Below are positions 38,448 through 47,743 of a stretch of 64,000 nucleotides of DNA, piece after piece. How positions within the stretch are numbered: the stretch's first letter is position 1; each line of letters opens with the position of its first letter. Location: assembly GCA_963700865.1 (NCBI GenBank), contig CAVOZC010000017.1, positions 186,001 through 250,000 on the forward strand. Direction: 5' to 3'. This stretch comes from CAVOGJ01 sp963700865 (GTDB taxonomy: Bacteria; Planctomycetota; Planctomycetia; Pirellulales; Pirellulaceae). The notes below the pieces were generated by a model that did no database searches, had not been told where the DNA came from, and saw nothing but the letters and a program-made list of their open reading frames with translations. The position numbers and the translations under genes are program-made.

Positions 38448-40128
38448 ATGAAACCCATCACGAAAAAGAGCATCTGCCTTATTTGCCTGCTGCTGACCGG
38501 ACTCTGGCTCTGCGGCGAAACCTTCGGCCAGCGCGGAGGACGTGGCGGTGGAGGACGCGGCGGTGGAGGACGTGGGGGCGGGATGAGCCGACCCGCCGGT
38601 GGCGGGGGACGTGGCGGTGGAATGAGCCGCCCAACGGGCGGGGGGATGAGTCGACCTGCCGGCGGACGGTCGCCGTCGATGAGTCGACCGGCTCCGCGCC
38701 CGAACCCCGGAATGAGCCGCCCCGCGACCAGCCGGCCATCCGCCAGTCGACCGTCGACCGGACGACCGGGTCCCAGCACGCGGCCGTCTCCCAGCCGACC
38801 ATCGACCGGACGACCGGGTCCCAGCACACGGCCGTCTCCCAGCCGACCATCGACCGGACGACCCGCACCCGGTACGCGCCCCTCACCCGGTACGCCCCTC
38901 ACCCGGTACACGACCCACACCCGGCACACGACCAACACCCGGCACACGACCCGCACCGGGACGGCCCAGCTCGGGCAGACCTGCTGGTGGCCGTCCCGTC
39001 CAGCGGCCTTCGCAGGGCCAACTGAACGACTTTTTGGATCTTGGTGGATCCGCCCGACCGAGCACACGTCCCGGTGGCGGAGCCGCTGGCGACTTTCTGC
39101 AAAATCGGCCCGCCCCCGGCACGCGACCCATTCCCGGCCAACGGCCCGGTGGAGGTGATCGACCCGGACCCGGCAATCGACCAGGAACAGGCGACCGACC
39201 CGGACCCGGTGACCGACCCGGATCGGGCAATCGACCCGGACCCGGTGATCGACCCGGATCGGGCAATCGACCCGGACCCGGTGATCGACCCGGAACAGGC
39301 GACCGACCCGGATCGGGCAATCGACCCGGACCCGGAGACCGACCGGGAATCGGTGACCGACCGGGCAACCGACCGCCGGGCTGGGGCCAGGGTCCCGGAC
39401 AGCGTCCTCCTGGATATCGGCCTCCCCCGGGGTACCGTCCCCCAGGCCAACGTCCACCCGGATATCGCCCGCCCGGGTATCGTCCACCGTATCCGGGACA
39501 TTGGCCCGGTTATGGAGGCGGTTACTGGGGCCGCTATCCCAACTATCGTTGGGGCTGGGGACGCTACCCCGTCAACTGGTGGGCCTGGACCACTCCCATT
39601 GCGTTGACCGGATGGGTTGCCGGGGGCATCCCCAACCAGCCGGTCTATTATGACTACGGGACTAATCTTTATTACGAAGGCGATAACGTCTATTACGACG
39701 GGCAGCCGGTGGCGTCGACGGAGGAGTATGCCGAGCAGGCACAAGCCATCGCGGCGGCCGTCCCGGAAGTGGCGCCAGAGACTGTGGAATGGATGCCGCT
39801 TGGCGTCTTCGCGCTGGCCCCAAAGGACAGCTCGGTGGAGGACTCGACGCTGTTCCTGCAATTGGCGATCAGTAAAGAGGGAATCATCGCCGGCACGTTC
39901 CAGAACACGGCCACTGACAAATCGTTCGAAGTCGAAGGCACGATCGATAAGGAGAGTCAGCGGGCCGCTTGGGGGCCCGTGGGTGAGTCGTGGCCGATCA
40001 TGGAAACCGGCGTTTACAATCTGACGGAGAACGAAGCCGGCGCCTTGGTCCACTTCGAGGACGGTACGACGCAACAGTGGACGATGGTCAGGCTGGACGA
40101 ACCGAAGGATAGCGATAAGGGTCAGTAA
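38448..40128 (+). CDS. Secreted Gly/Pro/Arg-rich repeat protein, mu-protocadherin-like (frameshifted in the repeat)
   Basis: It is about 560 aa. A signal peptide (KSICLICLLLTGLWLCGETF) is followed by RGGGGRGG and MSRPAGG repeats, then SRPSTGRPGPSTRPSP units, PGTRPTPGT units, and from about 39155 GDRPG(P/T/S)GNRPGPG units. A PPGYRPPGQRPPGYRP stretch leads to a Trp/Tyr-rich segment (WGRYPNYRWGWGRYPVNWW). The C-terminal domain of about 130 aa (YYDYGTNLYYEGDNVYYDGQ, then PVASTEEYAEQAQAIA) is the tail found in planctomycete proteins annotated mu-protocadherin. The frame shifts near 38895 inside the repeat, consistent with a 2-base loss. Long antisense open frames here come from the repeat composition. 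The protein is probably exported to the cell surface. Confidence 0.75.
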
Positions 40129-40244
40129 CGAGGCAGGGACGTCCACCGGCTCAGCAACCTCGGAGCGAGATTGGCTTTCCCGAGCCACATCGCCGCCGAG
40201 GTTGTGGTGCGCCCGGGCAGCTACTGGCGGAGGGGAATTTGCCG

Positions 40245-40831
40245 ATGGAAGTCTCGATTTCCTTGCCCAGCTGGGCTCGCGATGCGGCTAGGCAACTCCC
40301 TCCGTTGCCGTTGCTGGACGATCGGATGCGGACCGTGATCTCCTTTGCGCGGCGAAATTTCGAGCACGACACGGGCGGGCCTTTTGCCGCAGGCGTGTTC
40401 GAACAAGACACGGGAAGGCTCGTCGCGATGGGCGTCAATCGAGTCATTCCCACCAGTTGCTCTTCCGCGCATGCCGAGGTGGTAGCGCTGTCACTCGCGC
40501 AACAGTCGCTGGGAGTGTATGACTTGGGGGGTACCGAGATGCCCCACCATCAACTGGTGGTCAACTGGCGGCCGTGTGTCATGTGCTATGGCGCCGTGAT
40601 CTGGTCCGGTGTGCGGTCCCTGGTCATCGCCGGCAGCGATCATCAATTGGAGCAGATTACCGGCTTTGATGAAGGCCCGCTGCATCCGGATTGGAAGGAC
40701 GAACTGCAACGGCGGGGAATTGACGTCATCGACGACTTACTGCGAGACGAAGCCTGTGACGTATTTCGCGCTTTTGCGCGAGCGGTCGGCTCGTCTACAA
40801 CGGCCGACAGGGACCGCCCAAGCCGACTTGA
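40245..40831 (+). CDS. Nucleoside/guanine deaminase, CDA superfamily (frameshift near the C-terminus)
   Basis: It is about 195 aa. Zinc-binding motifs are SSAHAEVVALS (HAE) and NWRPCVMCYGAVIWSGV (PCxxC), with FEHDTGGPFAAGVFEQDTG before them. This is the guanine deaminase/tRNA-adenosine deaminase fold. Given the adjacent xanthine dehydrogenase genes, guanine to xanthine is the best guess. ATG 40245 follows GGAGGGG. As it stands the frame runs to 40916 and overlaps xdhC. Adding one base near 40785 gives a tail LVYNGRQGPPKPT with stop TGA at 40829-40831, 5 bp before the convergent xdhC stop. I prefer that reading. Confidence 0.78.
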
Positions 40832-40836
40832 CCGCC

Positions 40837-41652
40837 TCATGGCATCGTCGCTCGATGGGCCCCGCGTGACGTGCGGAGGGCTTCCCTCACCTGGATCATC
40901 TCCGCGGCGATGCTGATGGCAATTTCGGCCGGTTGATTGCTGCCCAGCCTGATACCGATCGGGCACCGCAGCGGGCCGAGCATGTCCTCCGTCACGCCCT
41001 GCTCCGCCAGTTCCCGAAGCAGGACTTTTCGTTTCGCGCGGCTGCCGATGACTCCCAGATAGGCTGGCCGCAACGGGCGGTGGGCGATCGCCCCCAGGAT
41101 GGGTAGGTCGGTTCCATGTCCCATCGTCATGCAGACCACAAAGTCGTCCGCCGTCAGTGTCTCGACCTCCGTCCGCGGTTCCTGCGGGCAGATAGCCCTC
41201 AGTCGCGCGACCGCCGGGAGCTTATCCAGCCATTCCTGCCGCGGATCGATACAAGTGATGCGGCAATCCAATGCGGCGAGGCACTGGACCAGCGCCTGAG
41301 CCACGTGTCCGGCGCCAAAGATGACAATGTGCCAATCGTGGAGATGATATGTTTCGAAATACAGTTTGACGACGCCGCCACACGTCATCCCGACATCGGT
41401 CTGCAAGTTCCATTCCACAAGCAATCGTGGCTGGCCTTCGCTTCCCGCCAGCATCCGCTCTGCTTGCGTGATCGCCTTGAACTCGACCTTGCCGCCGCCG
41501 ATCGTACCGTGTGCCAGACCATCCCTGGTCACGAGCATCTTCGTGCCTGCATCCTGCGGTGTACTGCCGATCGATTCGACGAGCGTCACCGACACGAACG
41601 GTTGTCCGGTCGCCGCCAGCCGGGCGAGCTGTTCGATGTAAGTCCGGGTCAT
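40837..41652 (-). CDS. xdhC: Xanthine dehydrogenase accessory protein XdhC
   Basis: The product is 271 aa. The N-terminal XdhC/CoxI domain has PFVSVTLVESIGSTPQDAGT, KMLVTRDGLAHGTIGGGKVE and VGMTCGGVVKLYFE. The C-terminal Rossmann domain has WHIVIFGAGHVAQALVQCLA, CITIDP-like CRITCIDPRQEWLD, VVCMTMGHGTDLPIL and YLGVIGSRAKRKVLLRELAE. XdhC binds molybdenum cofactor and inserts the sulfurated form into xanthine dehydrogenase. The ATG overlaps the stop of xdhB (ATGA), which supports translational coupling and fixes the start. Confidence 0.9.
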   Translation of the reverse strand: MTRTYIEQLARLAATGQPFVSVTLVESIGSTPQDAGTKMLVTRDGLAHGTIGGGKVEFKAITQAERMLAGSEGQPRLLVEWNLQTDVGMTCGGVVKLYFETYHLHDWHIVIFGAGHVAQALVQCLAALDCRITCIDPRQEWLDKLPAVARLRAICPQEPRTEVETLTADDFVVCMTMGHGTDLPILGAIAHRPLRPAYLGVIGSRAKRKVLLRELAEQGVTEDMLGPLRCPIGIRLGSNQPAEIAISIAAEMIQVREALRTSRGAHRATMP

Positions 41653-43972
41653 CTCGGTTGGACCGTGGCGGATTCGAGACTTGTGATACAACGGAGAATT
41701 TCTTCGCCCGTGGCGGGCAACTGCAATTCAAAATCGCCATGGCCGGCCAACTGCGACAGGGCATGACGTACCGCGGCCCAGGCCGAGACACCGAGCAGCA
41801 GCGGTGGCTCGCCGACCGCCTTGCTGCGACGGATATTGAGTACGTTATCGTCGTTGTCGAACATCTGGCAATGAAATTCGCTCGGCACATCGGTGATCGC
41901 CGGAATCTTATAGGTGGTGGGAGAATGGGACAGCAGCCGGCCTGCCGCATCGTAAACCAGGCATTCCATCGTGGCCCAACCGAGTCCTTGCAGGTATCCA
42001 CCGGTGATCTGCCCCATGTCGACCCCCGGGTTGATCGACTGGCCGATGTCGATCAGCAAGTCGACTCGCGGAAACGAGAGTTGGCCAGTGAAACGATCGA
42101 TCAACGCCTCGGCGACCGCGGCACCTTGCGTGAAGTAGAGAAACGGATGGCCTCTTCCTGTTTCGCGATTGTAATCCACCCCCGGCGTCTTGAAGAAACC
42201 CCGCGCTCCCAGATCAATCCGCTCCAGCCGCGCGCTTCGCCAGCTCGCCAAAGGGCAGGCGCTGCTCGGGCCGGCGACTGTCAAACACCTGGCCATCAAG
42301 AAATACGATGTGCTCGGGCGATTTAACGAGCCCCTCCTCCTGCGAGGCCAGTAGTTCCGCGGCGAAATCCGCCAGTCGCGCTTTGATCTGGCGACAGGCG
42401 TGGATCGCCGCGGCACCATTCAGATCGGTGCCGGCCGAGGCAGCGGTGGGTGACGTGTTATTGTTCTTCTCCGTCGAGGTCGGCATGAGCAGCACCTGGG
42501 CATAGCCGACCCCCAATTCGTCGGCGACGAGCTGGCGGATTTTCGTATTCAGCCCCTGCCCCATCTCGGTTCCACCCGTCGACACCTGCACGGACCCGTC
42601 CGTATAAACGTTGACCAGTGCGTTGGCCTGGTTGAGGAATTTCGCTGTGAAGGCAATGCCGAACTTGACGGGCGTCATGGCGATGCCACGTAAAGCCATG
42701 TTGTCGGTGGCATTCAAGCGGGTAATCTCCTCCAGCCGCAGCTTATAGCTACTACTGGCCGCGAGAGTACTCATGATTTCCGGCAGGTGGTTCCGTACAA
42801 AGACCTGGCCGTAAGGCGTCGTATTGCGATCGTCGTTCCCGTATAGATTCCGCAGCCGCACATCGAAGGCATCCCGTTGCAGGTGTTCGCCAATCCGCTG
42901 AATGATGTTTTCCATCGCCGCCACGGCCTGCGGTCCACCAAAGCCGCGGAAAGCCGTATTGGGGGGGTAATTCGTAAAACAGACCTGGCCCTGAATCTCG
43001 ATGTCGGCGATGAAATAGGCGTTCTCCGCATGGAGCATGGATCGTTCCATCACCGATGGTGACAGATCGGCCGCGAGCGCCACCGTCGGAGAAAAAATCC
43101 AACTGCAGCCCGGCAATCACGCCGCTCCTTGTGAAGCCCACTTGCCAGCGGACGAGATAGGGATGCCGTTTACCAGTCACGCACATATCGTCATCCTTGC
43201 TATAGATGACGCGTGCGGCGCGACCCGTTTTGTGCGCGACCAGGGCAGCCATCAAGGCCGGAATGGCGGCTTGCGTCTCCTTGCCGCCAAAGGCGCCTCC
43301 CATGCGTTTGCAGATGCACACCACCTGGTGCAATGACAAGTGGAGCACCTCCGCCACGACGGTCTGAATTTCGGTGGTGTTCTGGGTGGAAGAATGCACC
43401 ACCAGCTGCCCTTCTTCACCCGGGTAGGCGATCGCTGCCTGGGACTCCAGGTAGAACTGTTCCTGGCCACCGGAACGAAACTCGCCAGCCAGTCGGTTGT
43501 CGGCCAAGGCGATCGCACGCTGCGCATTGCCGCGGCGAATCAACCGCGGCGGACCGAGAAAGCGTTCTTGCTCGATCGCCTGATCAATCGACAAGATCGC
43601 CTTCTCCTCAGCAACGTGGATCGAGACACATTTGCGGGCCAACCGCAGCGCCCGCGGATGTTCGGCCGCGATGACCACCATCGGTTGGCCCACATAGAGC
43701 ACCCGCGCATCCGCCAGGAAGGGCTCGTCGCTGACCAATGGGCCAAAAAGATTGTGAGGCACGTCGTCGTGCGTGAAGACGGCGACGACTCCCGGTACCA
43801 ACCTGGCCTGCTCCAGATCGATCCGCAACACGCGGCCACTCGCCACGGGACTTCCCACAAATCCAACGACCAGTTCGTCTTGCCTGAGCGGAACGTCATC
43901 GAGATACGGCGCTTCACCCGTGACGTGGCCGACGGCCGAGTCGTGCGGAATCGTGGTACCTACCCAAGGCAT
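41649..43972 (-). CDS. xdhB: Xanthine dehydrogenase molybdenum-binding subunit (two frameshifts)
   Basis: It is about 773 aa after removing one base near 43081 and one near 42242. It has SAVGHVTGEAPYLDDVP, VCICKRMGGAFGGKETQAAI (molybdopterin region), FTNYPPNTAFRGFGGPQAVA, STGGTEMGQGLNTKIRQLVA, MPTSTEKNNNTSPTAASAGT and SKAVGEPPLLLGVSAWAAV with the catalytic Glu of VGEPPL. It oxidises hypoxanthine and xanthine to urate together with the FAD/Fe-S subunit. The two shifts fall between GGA/ADLSPS and KRA/LERID. It is transcribed after xdhA (54-bp gap) and overlaps xdhC by 4 bases. Confidence 0.9.
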
Positions 43973-44026
43973 GCTGGCGGACTCGCAAACTGGTGACGAA
44001 ATCGGGCAAAGGCCCGGGACAGGACG

Positions 44027-45469
44027 CTAGGCGGATGCAGATGACGGCGCAGCTGGCTGATCGATCTGATAGTAGAACTTTCGCAAGACGTTGCGGGCCA
44101 ATTGCCAGCGATAGGCGGCTTGTCCGCGTACGTCAGAGATGGGGGTAATCTCGTCGACCGCGATCTCTCCCGCGTGGATCATGGTGTCGAGCGTAAAAGG
44201 CTTGCCACGCAAGAATGACTCGGTGCGCCGCAAGCGGAGGACAACGGGTCCGACGGCGCCATAAGCGATGCCGGCGTCGCGAATCGTGTCCCCGGCCAGC
44301 TCGACCCAGATCGCGGCGGTAAAACTGGAGATATCCATATCGCGCCGCCGGGAGACCTTGTACAGTCGCAGCTGGCGCTGCGGCGGCGGCAGGGGAAGAC
44401 GAATCTGTGTCAGCAACTCGCCCTCCCGCAAATCAAAGTCCTTATAACCCCGATAGAAGTCATTAATATTGACGGTCCGCTCACCCGTACCACTCACGAA
44501 AGTCAATTCGGCTTCACACACAAACAGCAACGGCACGGCATCTGAGATGGGAGACGCATTGATGATGTTGCCACCCACCGTACCCACGTGGCGGATCTGC
44601 GGCGATCCGAACACGCGAATGATGGCGTGAAACTCGGGCAAGCGGCGTTCGACCACCTGCTCCAGCTCGGACCACGTCGCGCCGGCCCCGATCATCAGGT
44701 CGTCGCCAGCGACCGCGACGTTTCGCAATTCGGCGATCCGGTTGAGGTCCAGCCAATCGATCGCCTGCAACTGGCCCTTATTGAACTGGACGCCCAGGTC
44801 GGTTGCTCCGGCCACAATGCGGGCCCGCGGCTGGCTTGCCAAAAAGGTAACCGCCTGTTCGATCGTCGTGGGGCAGTAAACCCGACAAGCCACACCGGCG
44901 ATGTTCGCGGTAATCTCGATCGGCTCCCCTGCCGGGCGTTGGCGGATGGCTCCATTGTCTGGCAGGAAGGGTCGCAGGGCCCCCTGTTCTGCCGCGGACT
45001 TGCCAGCGGCGAGGATGGGGCTGTAGCCGGTACAGCGGCAGAGGTTCCCCGTGAGTTGGTGGCGGAGGTCGTCTTCCGTGACCGAATCCGCCGAGATCCG
45101 CATTCCCGCCAGGGCCATCACGAAGCCGGGCGTGCAAAAGCCACATTGCGAGCCATGGCAGTCGACCAGCGCGGCTTGGATGGCCGTCAACGCGCCCGAC
45201 TCCCGCAGGCCTTCGACCGTCACAATGTACGCGTTATCGAGCTGAAACATGAATCGAATGCAGGAATCGATCGGACGATAATCGATGCCACTCGGCGAGG
45301 GTTGGCCGCAGAGTACAGAGCATGAACCGCAATCGCCCTCGGAACAGACAATCTTCGTACCGGTCAAACGACGACGCGTGCGGAGGTAGTCGGAAAGCGT
45401 CAAAAAGGCATCCTGACGCCTGACGATCACCGGTTCGCCGTTGATATGCAATTGAATGTGATCGCGCAT
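44027..45469 (-). CDS. xdhA: Xanthine dehydrogenase FAD/2Fe-2S subunit
   Basis: The product is 480 aa. The first 2Fe-2S cluster motif is CSEGDCGSCSVLCG. The second is GSQCGFCTPGFVMAL with GNLCRCTGYSPIL. The FAD domain starts near residue 190 (YCPTTIEQAVTFLASQPRAR), with IVAGATDLGVQFNKG, FGSPQIRHVGTVGGNIINAS and PISDAVPLLF. ATG 45469 matches the family start (MRDHIQLHINGEPV); an ATG five codons upstream is the alternative. The subunit passes electrons from the molybdenum site to NAD+ or another acceptor. It is the first gene of xdhABC and is divergent from the ureide genes, sharing a 193-bp control region with a 14-bp palindrome. Confidence 0.92.
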   Translation of the reverse strand: MRDHIQLHINGEPVIVRRQDAFLTLSDYLRTRRRLTGTKIVCSEGDCGSCSVLCGQPSPSGIDYRPIDSCIRFMFQLDNAYIVTVEGLRESGALTAIQAALVDCHGSQCGFCTPGFVMALAGMRISADSVTEDDLRHQLTGNLCRCTGYSPILAAGKSAAEQGALRPFLPDNGAIRQRPAGEPIEITANIAGVACRVYCPTTIEQAVTFLASQPRARIVAGATDLGVQFNKGQLQAIDWLDLNRIAELRNVAVAGDDLMIGAGATWSELEQVVERRLPEFHAIIRVFGSPQIRHVGTVGGNIINASPISDAVPLLFVCEAELTFVSGTGERTVNINDFYRGYKDFDLREGELLTQIRLPLPPPQRQLRLYKVSRRRDMDISSFTAAIWVELAGDTIRDAGIAYGAVGPVVLRLRRTESFLRGKPFTLDTMIHAGEIAVDEITPISDVRGQAAYRWQLARNVLRKFYYQIDQPAAPSSASA

Positions 45470-45531
45470 GCCCGCTACTTTCATGGAGCAGTTGTCTTCA
45501 AAAAGAGTCTGCTGGCCAATATACTCCAGCC

Positions 45532-45545
45532 AGGAGAATTCTCCT
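45532..45545. promoter_or_regulatory. Perfect 14-bp palindrome in the xdhA-allC divergent region
   Basis: AGGAGAATTCTCCT reads the same on both strands. It lies 62 bp before the xdhA ATG and 117 bp before the allantoate amidohydrolase ATG, beside a TATACT at 45520-45525. A dimeric regulator controlling both arms of the purine island could bind here. No regulator gene is next to it. Confidence 0.5.
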
Positions 45546-45662
45546 ACGCAAACACGCAACACCGATCAGCGCGAACACGGCAGCGGATGTTGGTAGTATC
45601 CCCCTCGACACGCGGGCGCACCCTGGCAACGGCCCTCAACCCTTTCAACGTAACCTCGCAAC

Positions 45663-46933
45663 ATGCTCGATAATCAGGACTGCCCGTCCGCATCCGCTGC
45701 CGTCCGCCAGGCGGCATGTCGCGTGCTGCAGCGGTGCGACGAGCTGGCCGGTTGCAGCGAGGAAGCCGGGCGGTTGACCCGGACGTTTTGTAGCGAAGCG
45801 ATGCAGCGAGCCCATGCGCTCGTGCGGACATGGATGCACGGAGCCGGGATGACCGTTCGCCTCGATGCGGCGGGCAATATCGTGGGCCGCTGGCCATCCA
45901 TGACCGCCCACGAGAAGGTCTTCTTAATCGGCTCGCACCTCGATACCGTGATCGACGCGGGGCGATTTGACGGGCCGCTCGGTGTGCTACTGGGTCTCGC
46001 TGCCGTCGAGTTGCTCAGCGAGGCACACACGAAGTTGAAATTTGCGGTGGATGTCGTGGGCTTTTCCGAAGAAGAGGGCGTCCGCTTTCGCACCCCCTTT
46101 CTCGGCTCGCGAGCCATCGTGAACGACTTCGATCGTCAACTGTTCGAGCTTGTCGACCGCGAGGGCGGTACGGTTCGCCAGGCGCTGCTCGATTTCGCGC
46201 GGATCCCGACGCACTCGCACAAGCCTGTTATTCCCGAGAATCGCTGCTCGGATTTCTGGAACCCCATATCGAGCAGGGCAAGCGCCTTGAGCGGTGGGAG
46301 CAGGCGGCAGGCGTCGTCTCGGCCATCGCCGGCCAGACGCGGGCCACGTTTCAATTCACTGGCGTATCGGGTCATGCCGGAACCATGCCGCACTCCGAAC
46401 GTCGAGATGCCCTGGCCGCCGCCGCCGAGTTCATGACTTATGTCGAGCAACTTGGCCAGCAAACCGAAGGGCTGTTCGCGACGGTTGGTCAACTCACGGT
46501 CGAACCGAATCTTAGCAACGTCGTGGCGGGTCGAGTTCGTCTGCGGTTGGACCTGCGGCACGCCGATGATTCCGTACGGCTGTCTGCCTATGCGAAGCTG
46601 CGGGAAAATGCCTCGGAGTGCGGGCAACGACGGGGCGTCATCGCCGAAGTCGTCGATATCCAGCAGCAACCCGCGGTCGTCCTCGACCAACATCTCACCC
46701 AGCAGTTACGGTCTGCCTGCCAAGACGCAGGACTCGCCGGACACACCCTCGTTAGTGGTGCCGGCCATGACGCGATGGTGATCTCTCGGCGGGCACCGAG
46801 CTGCATGTTGTTTCTTCGTTGCCGGGGCGGCATCAGCCACCATCCGGATGAGCACACGGAGCTCTCCGACGTGACGGACGCACTCGACGTGATGGTGCGT
46901 TTCCTACTACGCATCAATCAATCTGCATCTTAG
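45663..46933 (+). CDS. allC: M20-family allantoate amidohydrolase (one frameshift)
   Basis: It is about 423 aa after adding one base near 46238. It has FLIGSHLDTVIDAGRFDGPL (zinc ligands), VDVVGFSEEEGVRFRTPFLG (catalytic Glu pair), FLEPHIEQGKRLERWEQAAG, TGVSGHAGTMPHSERRDALA and LVSGAGHDAMVISRRAPSCM. These are the motifs of allantoate amidohydrolase and the related beta-ureidopropionase/carbamoylase enzymes of M20. Context favours hydrolysis of allantoate to ureidoglycine, CO2 and ammonia. The break lies between PEN and LLGFLE. It is the first gene of the plus-strand ureide operon, 13 bp before the ureidoglycine aminohydrolase gene. Confidence 0.83.
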
Positions 46934-46946
46934 ACCGGGAACAAGC

Positions 46947-47714
46947 ATGGACGTTTTTGGACACACCCGCAGCCACATGGCTCGCAATTACGCACTGATC
47001 ACTCCCGATACGCACGTCGAATCTCCGCTGCTCGGGTGGGAAAAGGCCACGGCAGTGGTCCACATTTCGCCGCACTTGGGCGCTCGATTCCTGCAATTTA
47101 CGGCGCACCTGGAAGCCGGCGGCAGCGGCATCCGGCCGCAGCCGGGAGTGGAGCGATTCTTATACGTGCTGTCAGGGAACATCTGCATCACGACCGCTGA
47201 TGCGGCCAACTCACGTCAGAACGAGTTGGATGAAGGAGGATATGCTTTCCTGCCGGTCGATCATCCGCATACGATCGCTTCGCGTCATGGTGCAAAGCTG
47301 CTGGTTTTTGAAAAACGAGCCGTCCTGGAGGGCGGGCTGCGACATCCCGAGCCCTTGATTGGTCATGCGAAGGATATCATGGGCGAGCCTTTTCAGGACG
47401 ATCCGGACGCGCGGCTGCAGACGCTATTGCCGATCGAGCCCGAATTCGACATGGCGGTCAACATCTTTACCTATCAACCCGGAGCTACCTTACCGCAAGT
47501 CGAAATCCATGTGATGGAGCATGGACTCATGATGCTGGACGGCATGGGCGTTTATCGCCTGGCAGATGACTATTACCCGGTTACCGCCGGTGACGTCATC
47601 TGGATGGCTTCGTTTTGCCCCCAATGGTTCGTGGCCATGGGAAAGCGACCGGCCAGTTACATCTACTACAAAGACATTCATCGCGACCAGCATTGCCTGG
47701 ACACCAGGGCGTGA
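46947..47714 (+). CDS. allE: (S)-ureidoglycine aminohydrolase, bicupin
   Basis: The product is 255 aa. Two cupin halves are visible: QPGVERFLYVLSGNICITTA with DEGGYAFLPVDHPHTIASRH, and LPQVEIHVMEHGLMMLDGMG with YPVTAGDVIWMASFCPQWFV. The C-terminal half carries the metal ligands (VEIHVMEHG, then later Gln/His of CPQWF). This matches UGlyAH/YlbA, which releases ammonia from (S)-ureidoglycine to give (S)-ureidoglycolate in the endoplasmic reticulum of plants and the cytoplasm of bacteria. Placement between two M20 amidohydrolases is what the pathway requires. Its TGA overlaps an ATG of the next gene (TGATG). Confidence 0.87.
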   Translation: MDVFGHTRSHMARNYALITPDTHVESPLLGWEKATAVVHISPHLGARFLQFTAHLEAGGSGIRPQPGVERFLYVLSGNICITTADAANSRQNELDEGGYAFLPVDHPHTIASRHGAKLLVFEKRAVLEGGLRHPEPLIGHAKDIMGEPFQDDPDARLQTLLPIEPEFDMAVNIFTYQPGATLPQVEIHVMEHGLMMLDGMGVYRLADDYYPVTAGDVIWMASFCPQWFVAMGKRPASYIYYKDIHRDQHCLDTRA

Positions 47715-47743
47715 TGCCGCGAGCAAAAGGCGAAGAGTACCGC

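Noticed and set aside
38441..40188. Long antisense frames opposite the repeat-rich secreted protein
   Set aside because: They arise from the Gly/Pro/Arg repeat composition, which keeps several frames open. The sense frame has a signal peptide and a conserved tail.
40837..40916. An 80-bp convergent overlap of the deaminase and xdhC coding regions
   Set aside because: A single base correction gives a natural deaminase C-terminus ending 5 bp before xdhC, so the overlap is probably artefactual.
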